64,000 bases of DNA from Mycolicibacterium phlei (GTDB lineage Bacteria; Actinomycetota; Actinomycetes; Mycobacteriales; Mycobacteriaceae): NCBI RefSeq assembly GCF_001583415.1, contig NZ_CP014475.1, forward strand, positions 3,162,001-3,226,000, read 5' to 3'. Below the pieces are notes generated by a model. The model saw only the letters and a program-made list of their open reading frames with translations. It searched no databases and was not told the origin of the DNA. The position numbers and the translations under genes are program-made. Below, piece by piece: positions 1 to 9,393 of the stretch (position 1 is its first letter; each line of letters opens with the position of its first letter).

Positions 1-554
1 ACCTACTGCAGGCGGCCTCCCGACTGCTCCAGCAGGGCAGGCGACCGACGCTGGAACGGGTCGCCGAGGAGGCGATGGTGTCACGGGCGACGGCCTACCG
101 GTACTTCCCCAACATCGACGCCCTGCTCGTCGAGGCGCCGCTGGACCAGGAACTCCCCGGCCCCGAGGAACTGTTCGCCGACGTACCGAGCACCGACCCC
201 GTCGAACGGCTGCTGATCGTCGACGACGTTGTGCAGCAGTTCATCTCGGCCAACGAGAACCCACTGCGCGTGATGCTGGCCAAATCCGTGCAGCGCGCCG
301 ACGGGGACGACATCCCGTTGCGGCAGAACCGGCGCAGCGCGCTGATCGAGGCGGCGCTGGCCCCCGCCCGCGACGAGTTCTCCCCCGCCGGCCTGGACGC
401 ACTGTGCAAGGCGCTGGCGGTGATCATCGGCACGGAGTCGATGGTGGTCACCAGCGACGTGCTGCGCCTCGACGCCGAGCAGGCGCGCGCGGTGCGACGG
501 TTCGCGATCGAGGGTCTGGTCGCGGCGGCCCGAGACTCCGCGCGCACCCGGTAG
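1..554 (+). CDS. TetR-family transcriptional regulator, 5' end outside window
   Basis: The reading frame is already open at base 3, so the start codon lies left of the window. The visible 183 codons begin inside the N-terminal helix-turn-helix: the segment LERVAEEAMVSRATAYRYF matches the TetR recognition-helix pattern of small residues followed by an aromatic T-Y-R-Y-F end. The rest, about 150 residues, is the variable ligand-binding and dimerisation part, so the effector cannot be inferred. An internal ATG at 75 would remove part of the DNA-binding domain and is not the start. The gene ends two bases before a convergent membrane-protein gene. Confidence 0.85.
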   Translation, partial: LLQAASRLLQQGRRPTLERVAEEAMVSRATAYRYFPNIDALLVEAPLDQELPGPEELFADVPSTDPVERLLIVDDVVQQFISANENPLRVMLAKSVQRADGDDIPLRQNRRSALIEAALAPARDEFSPAGLDALCKALAVIIGTESMVVTSDVLRLDAEQARAVRRFAIEGLVAAARDSARTR

Positions 555-555
555 G

Positions 556-1338
556 TCAGCGCTTCTTCTCGCGCACCTTGTAGGTCATCGTCCAGGCCTC
601 GCGGGTCTCGTCGCCGGTGAGCGGAACACCCTTGCTGCCGATGTTGATCGAGTGGACCTCCTTGCCGGGACCGACCTCACGCAGTGCGTGCTCGCGGGCC
701 AGGTACATCAACTGATCGATCTCGGCCTCGGCGAACGCGACGAACGACGACTTGCGCACGATGTCGTCGGCACCCTCGGCGATGCGGTCGGGCAGCACCC
801 GGGTCGCGACCGCGGCCGCGGCGAACAGCACCACCGGAACGACCCAGTAGCAGACGTACGACAGCGGGTCCTCGGTGTCGCGGATTGTGGCGTCACCGTC
901 GACGATCGGCGGAATCACCGAGGACACCGTCATTCCCGCGAACGCAGCCACCCAGATCCAGGTCAGCAGCGTGGTGGTGCGGGCGAACAGATCGCTCTCC
1001 AGAACGTGTTTGGGCTGGCCCACCTCGGCGAACTCCCGCACGAACGGCCTGCCGACCAGCACACCCACCAGCGCCACCAGCAGGACTGCAGCGTTGCTGA
1101 GCGGCAGCAGCCACTTCTGCAGAAGCGACTCAGAGAGCGCGAAGGACAGCACCGTCAGCACCAGAAATGTTGCCAGAGCACCGATTTCGAGAATACGGCC
1201 CGGACCGCCGCGCACCTGGCCGAGCACGAACGCAGCGACGGCGACGACCGCAGCGACCAGCGCCGCGACGGTGAACGGCGCGTTGCCGACCAGTACCCAG
1301 TACACGATCCACGGCGCGAGACCTAACAAAATGCCCAC
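556..1338 (-). CDS. Conserved membrane protein, unknown function
   Basis: Not recognised as a named family. The 260-residue product has about six hydrophobic segments (roughly residues 5-22, 24-43, 50-70, 78-97, 121-146 and 158-182), then a soluble C-terminal third (190-260) rich in charged residues. The GTG start at 1338 is preceded nine bases upstream by a TATGAT hexamer on this strand, giving a very short or absent 5' leader. It is divergent from ridA and convergent with the TetR-type gene. The composition fits an integral membrane protein; no catalytic motif is visible. Confidence 0.8.
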   Translation of the reverse strand: MGILLGLAPWIVYWVLVGNAPFTVAALVAAVVAVAAFVLGQVRGGPGRILEIGALATFLVLTVLSFALSESLLQKWLLPLSNAAVLLVALVGVLVGRPFVREFAEVGQPKHVLESDLFARTTTLLTWIWVAAFAGMTVSSVIPPIVDGDATIRDTEDPLSYVCYWVVPVVLFAAAAVATRVLPDRIAEGADDIVRKSSFVAFAEAEIDQLMYLAREHALREVGPGKEVHSINIGSKGVPLTGDETREAWTMTYKVREKKR

Positions 1339-1347
1339 AATTTGTAA

Positions 1348-1353
1348 ATCATA
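1348..1353 (-). promoter_or_regulatory. -10 element for the membrane-protein gene
   Basis: On the minus strand this reads TATGAT, nine bases before the GTG at 1338. It is close to the TANNNT mycobacterial -10 pattern, with a transcript start expected just before the start codon. The 56-bp gap also holds the -10 of divergent ridA. Confidence 0.5.
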
Positions 1354-1382
1354 CGGAGGTCGGCGGCCGCGCAGGGTTGTTC

Positions 1383-1388
1383 TAGGTT
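1383..1388 (+). promoter_or_regulatory. -10 element for leaderless ridA
   Basis: TAGGTT followed by six bases and then the GTG at 1395. This TANNNT-N6-start spacing is the usual layout of leaderless mycobacterial genes and supports the GTG as the start. Confidence 0.55.
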
Positions 1389-1394
1389 GTTGCG

Positions 1395-1784
1395 GTGAAC
1401 CAGCGGCAGAACATCTCGTCGATCTCCCCGTACGAGGACACCGTCGGCTATTCGCGCGCGGTGCGCACCGGACCGTTCATCGCGGTGTCGGGCACCGTCG
1501 GCGCCGGTGACGATATCGCCGCCCAGGCCCGCGACGCGCTCAAGCGCATCGAGGCCGCCCTGCACGAGGCGGGCGCCACGCTGTCCGACGTCGTGCGCAC
1601 CCGCATGTACGTCACCGACATCAGCCGCTGGCGCGAACTGGGCGCCGTGCACGCCGAGTTCTTCGGCGACATCCGCCCGGCCACCTCGATGGTGGAGGTG
1701 TCCGCGCTGATCGCGCCCGGACTGCTCGTCGAGATCGAGGCCGACGCCTACGTCGCCGACGACGACGGCGGCGTCAACGGCTGA
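1395..1784 (+). CDS. RidA/YjgF/YER057c-family protein (reactive enamine/imine deaminase type)
   Basis: A 129-residue protein of typical RidA length. It shows the family pattern: an early V-G-Y-S-R-A-V segment, G-P-F-I-A-V-S-G, the long helix ending in [13 protein letters not shown], and a C-terminal G-L-L-V-E-I-E-A strand. The family hydrolyses reactive enamine/imine intermediates such as 2-aminoacrylate, or acts on related substrates. The arginine in RTRMYVTD sits where RidA proteins carry a substrate-carboxylate ligand, but the exact subgroup cannot be told by eye. The M. tuberculosis counterpart by position is Rv2704. Its last 37 bases overlap the end of the convergent DUF952 gene. Confidence 0.88.
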   Translation: MNQRQNISSISPYEDTVGYSRAVRTGPFIAVSGTVGAGDDIAAQARDALKRIEAALHEAGATLSDVVRTRMYVTDISRWRELGAVHAEFFGDIRPATSMVEVSALIAPGLLVEIEADAYVADDDGGVNG

Positions 1785-2140
1785 GGCGGCAGCGGCGGAA
1801 AGCGTCCGTCGGGACCCGAACGGTAGTCGGTGACGTTTATCACAGCCGTAACGGGCAAAGCTCCGTACAGATGTGGGAACACCATGCCAGCGGGATCACT
1901 CGGTACACCGGGTTCCCAGCGAACCGGAGAGGACAACCGTGCGGCGTCGATGTGCAACAGCACCAGATCGGTCCGGCCGGCGTAGAGCCGGTTCGCCGGC
2001 AGGTGGACCTGTTCAGGAGCGGACAGGTGGACAAAGCCGTTCGCGACAAGCGAAGCCGGGCGCAACTCGCCCTTCGCTTTCGCGTCTATCCATTCGTCTT
2101 TGCTGCACAAGTGGACAAGAACCGGGTGCGACGAGGTCAT
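1748..2140 (-). CDS. DUF952-family protein
   Basis: A 130-residue protein resembling the DUF952 family: L-V-H-L-C-S near the N-terminus, a [10 protein letters not shown] segment and D-L-V-L-L-H-I-D, which are the conserved core strands. The family is structurally related to ADP-ribosyl-handling folds, but no activity is established for it. I take the ATG at 2140 rather than the longer reading to 2185, because the family core begins within a few residues of it. The 3' end runs 37 bases into ridA tail to tail. Confidence 0.75.
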   Translation of the reverse strand: MTSSHPVLVHLCSKDEWIDAKAKGELRPASLVANGFVHLSAPEQVHLPANRLYAGRTDLVLLHIDAARLSSPVRWEPGVPSDPAGMVFPHLYGALPVTAVINVTDYRSGPDGRFPPLPPQPLTPPSSSAT

Positions 2141-2271
2141 ATCGTCAGCCTGCCTTGTCGGCAACTCGGCATAACGGTGAGACACGACACACCCTTAAAC
2201 CCCTTGGGAACAACGCCAGATCGCAAAACGTCTGAGACAGTGGATGTACGCGAACAGTTACGGAGGTCGCT

Positions 2272-2463
2272 ATGACACAGGCAACGATCACCAGTGCCCC
2301 GCTGACTCGGGCTGACCGCTGCGATCGTTGCGGTGCAGCGGCCCGGGTTCGCGCGAAGCTCCCTTCGGGTGCGGAGTTGCTGTTCTGCCAGCACCACGCA
2401 AACGAACACGAAGCCAAGCTGGTCGAGCTGGCCGCGGTCCTCGAAGTCAGCCCGGAGGCATAA
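2272..2463 (+). CDS. Small Cys-pair (zinc-ribbon-like) protein, DUF7455 type
   Basis: A 63-residue protein with C-x2-C (D-R-C-D-R-C-G) near residue 17 and a second pair F-C-Q-H-H near residue 40, a likely zinc-binding treble-clef or ribbon arrangement. Such short proteins are conserved in actinobacteria next to sigma-factor genes. A GGAGG ribosome-binding site lies seven bases before the ATG. Function unknown. It is followed 63 bases later by the YihY-type gene in the same direction. Confidence 0.75.
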   Translation: MTQATITSAPLTRADRCDRCGAAARVRAKLPSGAELLFCQHHANEHEAKLVELAAVLEVSPEA

Positions 2464-2526
2464 GACCCGACACGGCCTGCCGGTCGTCGGCGCGAGGTCG
2501 ATGCCGTCGGGAATGCTGGACTGGTC

Positions 2527-3486
2527 ATGACTGACCACTCCCGCCCCCTGCCGGTGCGCCCCTCCCGGCATCACATCCGGCACATCGCCAAGCGGACCCT
2601 GACGAAGAGCTGGGACGACTCGATCTTCTCGGAGTCGGCTCAGGCGGCGTTCTGGTCGGCGTTGTCGCTGCCACCGCTGCTGCTCGGAATGCTCGGCAGC
2701 CTGGCCTACATCGCCCCGCTGTTCGGGCCGGAGACCCTGCCGATGATCCAGGAACAGATCATCGACACCTCGGCGCGGTTCTTCTCGACCAACGTCGTCA
2801 CCGAGATCATCGAGCCGACGATCCGCGACATCGTCAAGGGTGCGCGCGGTGAGGTGGTGTCGGTGGGCTTCGTGATCTCGCTGTGGGCCGGGTCGTCGGC
2901 AATCTCGGCGTTCGTCGACTCGATCACCGAGGCGCACGACCAGACGCCGCTGCGGCATCCGGTACGCCAGCGGTTCTACGCGCTCGGGCTCTACGTGGTG
3001 ATGCTGATCGTCGCGATCATCACCGCGCCATTCATCGCGCTGGGCCCGCGCAAGGTCTCGGAGTTCATCCCCGACAGCTGGGACCCGGTGCTGCATCTGG
3101 GCTACTACCCGGTGCTGGTCGTCGGGCTGATCGCCGGGGTCACGTTCCTGTACCGGGTGTCGCTGCCCAAACCGCTGCCGTCGCACCGGCTGCTGATCGG
3201 CTCGGTGCTGGCCACGGTGGTGTTCCTGATCGCGACGTTCGGGCTGCGGTTCTACCTGACCTGGATCACCGCGACCGGCTACACCTACGGAGCGCTGGCC
3301 ACGCCGATCGCGTTCCTGTTGTTCGCGTTCTTCCTCGGCTTCGCGATCATGATCGGCGCCGAGCTCAACGCCGCGATCCAGGAGGAGTGGCCGGCACCGG
3401 CCACCCACGCCCACCGGCTCCGGTGGTGGCTGGCGCGCAAGGCCGAGACCCGCACCCGGTCGGACACCGCCGCCGAGGCCGACTGA
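2527..3486 (+). CDS. YihY/UPF0761 (BrkB-like) inner-membrane protein
   Basis: A 319-residue integral membrane protein with about six hydrophobic segments in the order typical of YihY/BrkB proteins: an amphipathic N-terminus (W-D-D-S-I-F-S-E-S-A-Q-A-A-F), a helix ending in P-L-L-L-G-M-L-G, a long loop, then helices near residues 150-172, 195-215, 222-245 and 255-285 including the G-A-L-A-T-P-I-A-F-L-L-F stretch. The biochemical role of the family is unknown; older RNase BN assignments are not supported. By gene order it matches Rv2707. Its TGA and the TCA of the convergent next gene form one CTGATCAG palindrome. Confidence 0.85.
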   Translation: MTDHSRPLPVRPSRHHIRHIAKRTLTKSWDDSIFSESAQAAFWSALSLPPLLLGMLGSLAYIAPLFGPETLPMIQEQIIDTSARFFSTNVVTEIIEPTIRDIVKGARGEVVSVGFVISLWAGSSAISAFVDSITEAHDQTPLRHPVRQRFYALGLYVVMLIVAIITAPFIALGPRKVSEFIPDSWDPVLHLGYYPVLVVGLIAGVTFLYRVSLPKPLPSHRLLIGSVLATVVFLIATFGLRFYLTWITATGYTYGALATPIAFLLFAFFLGFAIMIGAELNAAIQEEWPAPATHAHRLRWWLARKAETRTRSDTAAEAD

Positions 3487-3930
3487 TCAGCGGTTGCGCT
3501 CGAGGATCAGCAGCGGGATCTCGCGGTCGGTCCGGCTCTGGTAGCCCTCGTAGCCCCGGTACGTCCGGACCACCTGAGGCCAGATCTCGGCGCGTTCCTC
3601 GGGGGTGGCCGGCCGAGCACGCACCTGCTCGTCGACCCCGTCGACGGTGATCCGGACCTGCGGGTTGGCCAGGGCGTTCTTGTACCAGTCGGGATGGTCG
3701 CTGTGTCCGCCCTTGGACGCCACCACGACGATCCGGTGCTCGTCGTGCACCGGTGAGGTCAGCAGGTTGGAGTACGGCCGGCCGGACTTGCGGCCCACGG
3801 TGTGCAGCTCGAGGGTGAGCATGCCCATCACGGTGCGCGGGAAGCGCCCGCCGGTCAGCGCCAGCAGCAGTCGGTGACCACGCTCGAGGATCCAGGCGCC
3901 TGTCGAGGCGACCACGTCGTGTCCGGGCAT
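3487..3930 (-). CDS. Nitroreductase/deazaflavin (F420)-dependent oxidoreductase family
   Basis: A 147-residue protein of the Ddn-like family: L-E-L-H-T-V-G-R-K-S-G-R-P-Y, then L-L-T-S-P-V and I-V-V-V-A-S-K-G-G, and the W-Y-K-N-A-L-A-N-P-Q-V signature. These enzymes form a split-barrel and many bind coenzyme F420 or FAD; substrates range from quinones to nitro compounds, so the reaction here is unspecified. The ATG at 3930 (M-P-G-H-D-V-V) is chosen; an upstream extension to 4020 would run through non-family sequence. Confidence 0.85.
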   Translation of the reverse strand: MPGHDVVASTGAWILERGHRLLLALTGGRFPRTVMGMLTLELHTVGRKSGRPYSNLLTSPVHDEHRIVVVASKGGHSDHPDWYKNALANPQVRITVDGVDEQVRARPATPEERAEIWPQVVRTYRGYEGYQSRTDREIPLLILERNR

Positions 3931-3977
3931 GACCCCACTAAAGCACGCGGGCGCCGTTGACGGCGCCCGTCGACCGG

Positions 3978-4214
3978 CTACTTCTTGAGCTTCTCGTAGA
4001 TGCGCTTGCAGTCCGGGCACACCGGCGACCCCGGTTTGGCGGCCCGGGTGACCGGGAACACCTCACCGCACAGCGCGACGACGTGGGTGCCCATGACCGC
4101 ACTCTCGGCGATCTTGTCCTTCTTGACGTAGTGGAAGAACTTCGGGGTGTCGTTGTCGGTCCCGTCGTCGACGCGTTCGTCGGTGTCGGTGCGCTCGATC
4201 GTCTGGGTTTGCAT
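3978..4214 (-). CDS. DUF3039-family small protein
   Basis: A 78-residue protein with an acidic N-terminus, then the conserved block H-Y-V-K-K-D-K-I, A-L-C-G-E-V-F-P and a terminal C-P-D-C-K-R-I-Y. The single upstream Cys plus the C-x2-C pair suggest metal binding. This is the DUF3039 pattern, conserved in actinobacteria beside sigB; by order it corresponds to Rv2708c. Function unknown. A GGAG stands three bases before the ATG at 4214. It is divergent from the DUF3099 gene. Confidence 0.8.
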   Translation of the reverse strand: MQTQTIERTDTDERVDDGTDNDTPKFFHYVKKDKIAESAVMGTHVVALCGEVFPVTRAAKPGSPVCPDCKRIYEKLKK

Positions 4215-4261
4215 ATCTCCATTTTGCCCGGAGGGAATCCGACCCGTACAGCGGAGCGACG

Positions 4262-4681
4262 ATGTGGGACAGTGGAGAGATGAAACAAAGCCGCGAGCTG
4301 AGTTTCGACGACGACGGCCGGCCCATCCTCATCACGCGCGCCGAGCCTGCCTACGAGGAACAGCATCGCCAACGGGTCCGCAAATACCTGACCCTGATGT
4401 CCTTCCGTATCCCGGCGCTGGTGTTCGCGGCGGCCGCGTACGGGATCTGGCACAACGGGCTGATCTCCCTGGCGATTCTGGTGATCTCGATTCCGCTGCC
4501 GTGGATGGCGGTGCTGATCGCCAACGACCGGCCGCCGCGCCGGCGCGACGAGCCGCGCCGCTACACCCCCGAGCGCCACATCCCGCTGTTCCCCACCGCC
4601 GAGCGTCCAGCGATCGAAAGTCAGCCCGTCGTCCCGCCGCAACCCGGTGACCGCGACGGCGGCGGCGATGTCCCCAGCTGA
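4262..4681 (+). CDS. DUF3099-family membrane protein
   Basis: A 139-residue protein with two adjacent hydrophobic segments (about residues 47-64 and 70-88: I-P-A-L-V-F-A-A-A-A-Y and L-I-S-L-A-I-L-V-I-S-I-P-L-P), followed by a basic loop P-P-R-R-R-D-E-P-R-R and a Pro-rich tail. This is the DUF3099 layout; by order it matches Rv2709. The ATG at 4262 has GGAG five bases upstream; an in-frame ATG at 4280 is an alternative with poorer spacing. It sits directly upstream of sigB. Function unknown. Confidence 0.78.
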   Translation: MWDSGEMKQSRELSFDDDGRPILITRAEPAYEEQHRQRVRKYLTLMSFRIPALVFAAAAYGIWHNGLISLAILVISIPLPWMAVLIANDRPPRRRDEPRRYTPERHIPLFPTAERPAIESQPVVPPQPGDRDGGGDVPS

Positions 4682-4764
4682 GAGGCTTCTCGCCCTTTTC
4701 TAAGGACATTCTCAGGTCGGCGTCGAAAAAGCCCTGATCAGAAGGTGTGAACCAGTCGGAGGCC

Positions 4765-4792
4765 GGGAACTCTACGGCCGTCAGGGGCGTTA
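4765..4792 (+). promoter_or_regulatory. SigE/SigH-type promoter of sigB
   Basis: GGGAAC (4765-4770), 18 bases, then GTTA (4789-4792). This matches the ECF-sigma consensus of mycobacterial SigE and SigH (GGAAC with about 18 bases to GTT). In M. tuberculosis sigB is known to be transcribed by SigE and SigH. The sigB ATG follows 36 bases after the -10. Confidence 0.75.
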
Positions 4793-4828
4793 TAGCTCAT
4801 GACAGTTCGACTTGATCAGGAGGCCGTC

Positions 4829-5788
4829 ATGGCAAATGCCACCACTATCCGCGTCGACGACGACCTGGACGCCCAGAGTCCGGCCGCTGACCTCGTGCGC
4901 GTGTATCTCAATGGCATTGGCAAAACGGCCTTGCTCAACGCCGCGGACGAGGTCGAACTCGCCAAGCGCATCGAGGCCGGACTCTACGCCCAACATCTGC
5001 TCGAGACCCGGAAGCGCTTGGGCGAGAACCGCAAACGTGAACTGGCCGAGGTGGTCCGCGACGGTGAGGCCGCACGCCGCCATCTCCTGGAGGCCAACCT
5101 GCGGCTCGTGGTGTCGCTGGCGAAGCGCTACACGGGACGCGGTATGCCCCTGCTCGATCTGATCCAGGAGGGCAACCTCGGGCTGATCCGGGCGATGGAA
5201 AAGTTCGACTACACCAAGGGATTCAAGTTCTCCACGTACGCCACGTGGTGGATCCGCCAGGCGATCACCCGCGGCATGGCCGACCAGAGCCGCACCATCC
5301 GGCTGCCGGTCCACCTGGTCGAGCAGGTCAACAAGCTCGCCCGGATCAAGCGCGAGATGCACCAGCAGCTCGGCCGCGAGGCCACCGACGAGGAACTGGC
5401 CGCCGAATCCGGCATCCCGGTCGAGAAGATCAACGATCTGCTCGAGCACAGCCGCGACCCCGTGAGCCTGGACATGCCGGTCGGCAACGACGAGGAGGCC
5501 CCGCTGGGCGACTTCATCGAGGACGCCGAGGCCATGTCGGCGGAGAACGCGGTGATCTCCGAGCTGCTGCACACCGACATCCGGCACGTGCTGGCCACCC
5601 TCGACGAGCGCGAGCAGCAGGTGATCCGGCTGCGGTTCGGTCTCGACGACGGCCAGCCGCGCACCCTGGACCAGATCGGCAAGCTGTTCGGGCTGTCCCG
5701 CGAGCGGGTGCGCCAGATCGAGCGCGAGGTCATGGCCAAGCTGCGCAACGGCGAGCGCGCCGACCGGCTGCGCGCCTACGCCAGCTAG
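4829..5788 (+). CDS. sigB: RNA polymerase sigma factor SigB (principal-like, group 2)
   Basis: A 319-residue sigma-70 family protein. Region 1.2 appears near residue 25 ([11 protein letters not shown]). Region 2 runs over about 95-160, with [23 protein letters not shown] and [12 protein letters not shown]. Region 4 closes the protein with the helix-turn-helix [20 protein letters not shown]. It lacks the long N-terminal extension of SigA, so it is SigB, the stress and stationary-phase paralogue. The ATG at 4829 is chosen over 4799 because AGGAGG lies five bases upstream. A strong hairpin follows the gene. Next to ideR, as in M. tuberculosis. Confidence 0.97.
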   Translation: MANATTIRVDDDLDAQSPAADLVRVYLNGIGKTALLNAADEVELAKRIEAGLYAQHLLETRKRLGENRKRELAEVVRDGEAARRHLLEANLRLVVSLAKRYTGRGMPLLDLIQEGNLGLIRAMEKFDYTKGFKFSTYATWWIRQAITRGMADQSRTIRLPVHLVEQVNKLARIKREMHQQLGREATDEELAAESGIPVEKINDLLEHSRDPVSLDMPVGNDEEAPLGDFIEDAEAMSAENAVISELLHTDIRHVLATLDEREQQVIRLRFGLDDGQPRTLDQIGKLFGLSRERVRQIEREVMAKLRNGERADRLRAYAS

Positions 5789-5807
5789 CGTCCACACACC
5801 CCCACCA

Positions 5808-5840
5808 CGGTCCCCGCCGGCGATTCGCCGGCGGGGACCG
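5808..5840 (+). terminator. Hairpin terminator after sigB
   Basis: A perfect 15-bp inverted repeat (5808-5822 with 5826-5840) around a three-base ATT loop, 20 bases after the sigB stop. There is no T-run, as is common for mycobacterial terminators. Confidence 0.75.
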
Positions 5841-5921
5841 TGTCGTGCGGTACACCTGCGCGTCCGCTGCGGCTCACCTGTGTCGCCGGACGCAACTACG
5901 CAGTTCAGGCCTTTCCCCGGG

Positions 5922-5927
5922 TAGACT
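5922..5927 (+). promoter_or_regulatory. -10 element of ideR
   Basis: TAGACT, 24 bases before the ideR ATG, giving a short leader that contains GGAGGG. No -35 is obvious. Confidence 0.45.
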
Positions 5928-5951
5928 CAGCCGTTGACGGAGGGTTAGGGA

Positions 5952-6647
5952 ATGAATGATCTAGTCGACACCACAGAGATGTATCTGCGGACGATCTACG
6001 ACCTCGAGGAAGAGGGCGTGGTACCCCTCCGCGCGCGTATCGCCGAACGGCTGGATCAGAGCGGCCCGACCGTCAGTCAGACCGTTTCCCGCATGGAACG
6101 CGACGGCCTTCTGCACGTCGCCGGTGACCGGCATCTCGAGCTCACCGAGAAGGGCCGCGCTCTGGCGGTCGCCGTCATGCGCAAGCACCGGCTCGCCGAG
6201 CGGCTGCTCGTCGACGTGATCGGGCTGCCGTGGGAGGAAGTGCACGCCGAGGCGTGCCGCTGGGAGCACGTGATGAGCGAGGACGTCGAGCGCCGGCTGG
6301 TCCGGGTGCTCAACAACCCGACCACCTCGCCGTTCGGTAACCCGATTCCCGGCCTCGCCGAGCTCGGCCTCATCGACACCAACGCCGACGGCGCCGACGC
6401 GAGCCTGGTCCGGCTGACCGAGCTGCCCGCCGGGATGCCGGTCGCGGTGGTGGTGCGCCAGCTGACCGAGCACGTGCAGGGCGACGTCGACCTCATCACC
6501 CGGCTCAAGGACGCCGGCGTGGTGCCCAACGCTCGCGTGACCGTGCAGCTCAGCGACAACGGCGGCGTGATGATCGTCATCCCCGGCCACGAGCAGGTCG
6601 AGCTGCCGCACCACATGGCGCACGCCGTCAAGGTCGAGAAGGTCTGA
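5952..6647 (+). CDS. ideR: Iron-dependent repressor and activator IdeR (DtxR family)
   Basis: A 231-residue DtxR-family regulator that binds DNA when loaded with ferrous iron and controls siderophore synthesis and iron storage. Domain 1 (1-73) carries the winged helix (S-G-P-T-V-S-Q-T-V-S-R-M-E-R-D-G). The metal ligands are all in place by direct count: Met10, Cys102, Glu105 and His106 for the primary site, and His79, Glu83 and His98 for the ancillary site. An SH3-like third domain occupies about 150-231, so this is the full-length iron-type member rather than a two-domain MntR form. It follows sigB. Confidence 0.97.
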   Translation: MNDLVDTTEMYLRTIYDLEEEGVVPLRARIAERLDQSGPTVSQTVSRMERDGLLHVAGDRHLELTEKGRALAVAVMRKHRLAERLLVDVIGLPWEEVHAEACRWEHVMSEDVERRLVRVLNNPTTSPFGNPIPGLAELGLIDTNADGADASLVRLTELPAGMPVAVVVRQLTEHVQGDVDLITRLKDAGVVPNARVTVQLSDNGGVMIVIPGHEQVELPHHMAHAVKVEKV

Positions 6648-6653
6648 TCTGAC

Positions 6654-7694
6654 TCACCCCGCGCGTCGGCCGAACGTCCGGCGCGGCGGCAGCCGCACAC
6701 CCAGCTGGGCGGCCAGTTTGTAGCCGGTTCTGGCGAGTTCACGGATCTGCTCCGGGCGCAGCGCCGCATGCAGCGCACGGTCCAGCATGCTCGCCATCCG
6801 GTGGCTGTCGTCGCAGCGCAGGGCCGCCTCCAGCGAGATCCCGGCCAGCGGACCGTCGCCCCGGGCGTATGCGGAAAACGCAAGCAGCACAAGCGCTTCC
6901 ACCCGCCACGGGTCCGGTAGCCGGCGCGCCATCTCCGCCCACAGCGACTCGGCCTGCCCGGCGCACTCCCCCACCGCCAGCGCGAAGAGCGTGTCGCGCA
7001 CCTTGACGTCGGTGAGCGCGCCGGCCAGCGCCGTGAGGGTCTCGTCGGGCAGATCCTCGCCGGCCGCGACGCGCTGCGCGGCGTCGAGCGCGGCCAGGAT
7101 GTCGGCGCGCACGTCGGCGTCCGGGCGGTCGGCCCGGTGCACGGCGATGGCCGGGGCGAGCGCCGCGGCGTGGGCGGTGTCGGCCACGGCGATCACCTGT
7201 TGCAGGTCCGAGCGCCGGGCGTAGAGCCGGCGACCGTCGAGCACCGCGGCCATCGCCAGCGGCGACGCCTGGGGGTCCTCGATCGTGCCCGCCATCCCGC
7301 AGCCGTCGGCGCAGCGCCACCGCCCGCCCGCAGCGACCCGGTCCACCACGTGCGCGGCCAGCAGTTCCACACCCCACTCGGCGAACGTCTCGGTCAGTGT
7401 GTCGACGAGGTCGCGGTAGTCGTCGGCGCAGCTGGGGCAGTCCCAGGCGGTCTCGTCGACGATGACCGCGATGGCCGCGTCGGGTCCGGCGACCGCGGTG
7501 AGCTCGGCGAGATCGTCGAAGGACCCCTGCAGCGCCAGGTCGAGGTCGATGCGCATGACGCACCCGAGTGCGCCGCGTTCGACGGTCACGAGCACCAGCG
7601 AGTCCTCCGGCACGAAGCCAAGGAGTGCGGGCAGCGCGGCGATCAGCGCCGCGGGTCGGTTGAGGTGGAAGTCGGGTGGCTGTGATGTCGTCAT
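6654..7694 (-). CDS. DUF4192-family protein
   Basis: A 346-residue protein with the DUF4192 N-terminal hallmark [24 protein letters not shown] central C-P-S-C pair (about residue 106) and a C-A-D-G-C pair follow, and the C-terminal half is alpha-helical and Ala-rich. The family is common in actinobacteria and has no known activity; position matches Rv2712c. The ATG at 7694 is preferred over the longer reading to 7796 because a GGAAGG site lies about eight bases before it and the family starts here. It is divergent from sthA. Confidence 0.82.
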   Translation of the reverse strand: MTTSQPPDFHLNRPAALIAALPALLGFVPEDSLVLVTVERGALGCVMRIDLDLALQGSFDDLAELTAVAGPDAAIAVIVDETAWDCPSCADDYRDLVDTLTETFAEWGVELLAAHVVDRVAAGGRWRCADGCGMAGTIEDPQASPLAMAAVLDGRRLYARRSDLQQVIAVADTAHAAALAPAIAVHRADRPDADVRADILAALDAAQRVAAGEDLPDETLTALAGALTDVKVRDTLFALAVGECAGQAESLWAEMARRLPDPWRVEALVLLAFSAYARGDGPLAGISLEAALRCDDSHRMASMLDRALHAALRPEQIRELARTGYKLAAQLGVRLPPRRTFGRRAG

Positions 7695-7847
7695 GGGCCG
7701 ACCTTCCCCGCGGCCACGGACACCGGACGCCCATCCGCGGCCCGCACCGGCGAAGCTGTGGATCAAGTCGCGGTTGGGGATGAAAATCCACCGCAAGACC
7801 CCCGGTCGTTATGCGGAACGGCCCGAGCCGGGGTAGACCTTGTTGCT

Positions 7848-9272
7848 ATGGGCGCGATGGGTACCAAGCTCGAGTACGACCTCGTCGTCATCGGTTCGGG
7901 TCCGGGCGGGCAGAAGGCCGCGATCGCGGCGGCCAAGCTGGGCAAGTCGGTGGCGGTGGTCGAGCGCGGCCGGATGCTCGGCGGGGTCTGCGTGAACACC
8001 GGAACCATCCCGTCCAAGACGCTGCGCGAGGCGGTCGTCTATCTCACCGGGATGAGTCAGCGCGAGCTCTACGGCGCCAGCTACCGGGTCAAGGAGAAGA
8101 TCACGGCCGCCGACCTGCTGTCGCGCACCGCCCACGTCATCAACAAGGAGCAGGATGTGGTCCGCTCCCAGCTGATGCGCAACCGCGTCGACCTCATCCA
8201 GGGTCACGCGCGGTTCATCGACCCGCACACGGTGGTGGTCGAGGACCCCACCCGCGGTGAGTACACGTCGCTGCGCGGCGACTACATCGTCATCGCCACG
8301 GGTACCAAACCGGCCCGCCCGACCGGGGTCGAGTTCGACGAGGAACGGGTGCTCGACTCCGACGGCATCCTCGACCTCAAATCGCTGCCGTCGACCATGG
8401 TCGTGGTCGGCGCGGGCGTGATCGGCATCGAGTACGCCTCGATGTTCGCCGCGCTGGGCACCAAGGTCACCGTCGTCGAGAAACGCGAGAACATGCTCGA
8501 GTTCTGCGACCCGGAGATCATCGAGGCCCTCAAGTTCCACCTGCGCGATCTGGCTGTGACGTTCCGGTTCGGCGAGGAGGTGACCGCCGTCGACGTCGGC
8601 GCCGCGGGCACGGTGACCACGCTGGCCAGCGGCAAGCAGATCCCCGCCGAGACCGTGATGTACTCCGCGGGCCGGCAGGGCCAGACCGAGCACCTGGACC
8701 TGGCCAATGCGGGGCTGGACACCGACGAGCGCGGCCGCATCGCCGTCGACAGCAACTTCCAGACCAAGGTCGACCACATCTACGCCGTCGGCGACGTGAT
8801 CGGCTTCCCGGCGCTGGCGGCCACCTCGATGGACCAGGGCCGGCTGGCGGTCTACCACGCCTTCGGCGAACCCGCCAAGGGCATGACCGACCTGCAGCCG
8901 ATCGGCATCTACTCGATCCCGGAGGTCTCCTACGTCGGCGCCACCGAGGTCGAGCTGACCCGCAACGCGATCCCCTACGAGGTCGGGGTGTCGCGCTACC
9001 GCGAGCTGGCCCGCGGCCAGATCGCCGGCGACTCCTACGGGATGCTCAAGCTGCTGGTGTCCACCGACGACCTGAAGATCCTCGGCGTGCACATCTTCGG
9101 CACCAGCGCCACCGAGATGGTCCACATCGGCCAGGCGGTGATGGGCTGCGGCGGCACCGTCGAGTACCTGGTGGACGCCGTGTTCAATTACCCGACGTTC
9201 TCCGAGGCGTACAAGGTCGCCGCGCTGGACGTGATGAACAAGCTGCGCGCGCTCAACCAGTTCCGCAGCTAG
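7848..9272 (+). CDS. sthA: Soluble pyridine nucleotide transhydrogenase
   Basis: A 474-residue flavoprotein of the dihydrolipoamide-dehydrogenase-like class. It catalyses hydride exchange between NADPH and NAD in the cytoplasm. The FAD-binding G-S-G-P-G-G motif lies near residue 15, a second Rossmann motif ([11 protein letters not shown]) near 185, and [11 protein letters not shown] follows. In the redox-loop segment [14 protein letters not shown] the second cysteine of true disulfide reductases is replaced by Thr, the signature of SthA. The M. tuberculosis counterpart is Rv2713. The ATG at 7848 is preferred to 7758; an ATG at 7857 is also possible. A hairpin follows the gene. Confidence 0.95.
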   Translation: MGAMGTKLEYDLVVIGSGPGGQKAAIAAAKLGKSVAVVERGRMLGGVCVNTGTIPSKTLREAVVYLTGMSQRELYGASYRVKEKITAADLLSRTAHVINKEQDVVRSQLMRNRVDLIQGHARFIDPHTVVVEDPTRGEYTSLRGDYIVIATGTKPARPTGVEFDEERVLDSDGILDLKSLPSTMVVVGAGVIGIEYASMFAALGTKVTVVEKRENMLEFCDPEIIEALKFHLRDLAVTFRFGEEVTAVDVGAAGTVTTLASGKQIPAETVMYSAGRQGQTEHLDLANAGLDTDERGRIAVDSNFQTKVDHIYAVGDVIGFPALAATSMDQGRLAVYHAFGEPAKGMTDLQPIGIYSIPEVSYVGATEVELTRNAIPYEVGVSRYRELARGQIAGDSYGMLKLLVSTDDLKILGVHIFGTSATEMVHIGQAVMGCGGTVEYLVDAVFNYPTFSEAYKVAALDVMNKLRALNQFRS

Positions 9273-9280
9273 AGCAAACG

Positions 9281-9303
9281 GTCCCCGCCACGACGGCGGG
9301 GGC
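9281..9303 (+). terminator. Hairpin after sthA
   Basis: CCCCGCC (9283-9289) pairs with GGCGGGG (9295-9301) around a five-base loop, extendable by two pairs, eight bases after the sthA stop. No T-run. Confidence 0.55.
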
Positions 9304-9393
9304 GTCCGGCTACGGGAACGCAATGTGCGCCACACTGGTTGCAGGTGGTACAAGACATCTACTGCCTTGGCACCACGGCGAGGAGGCGTACAC

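Noticed and set aside
2137..3414. 425-codon minus-strand open frame
   Set aside because: Antisense to the YihY-type gene and the small zinc-ribbon gene; no family resemblance.
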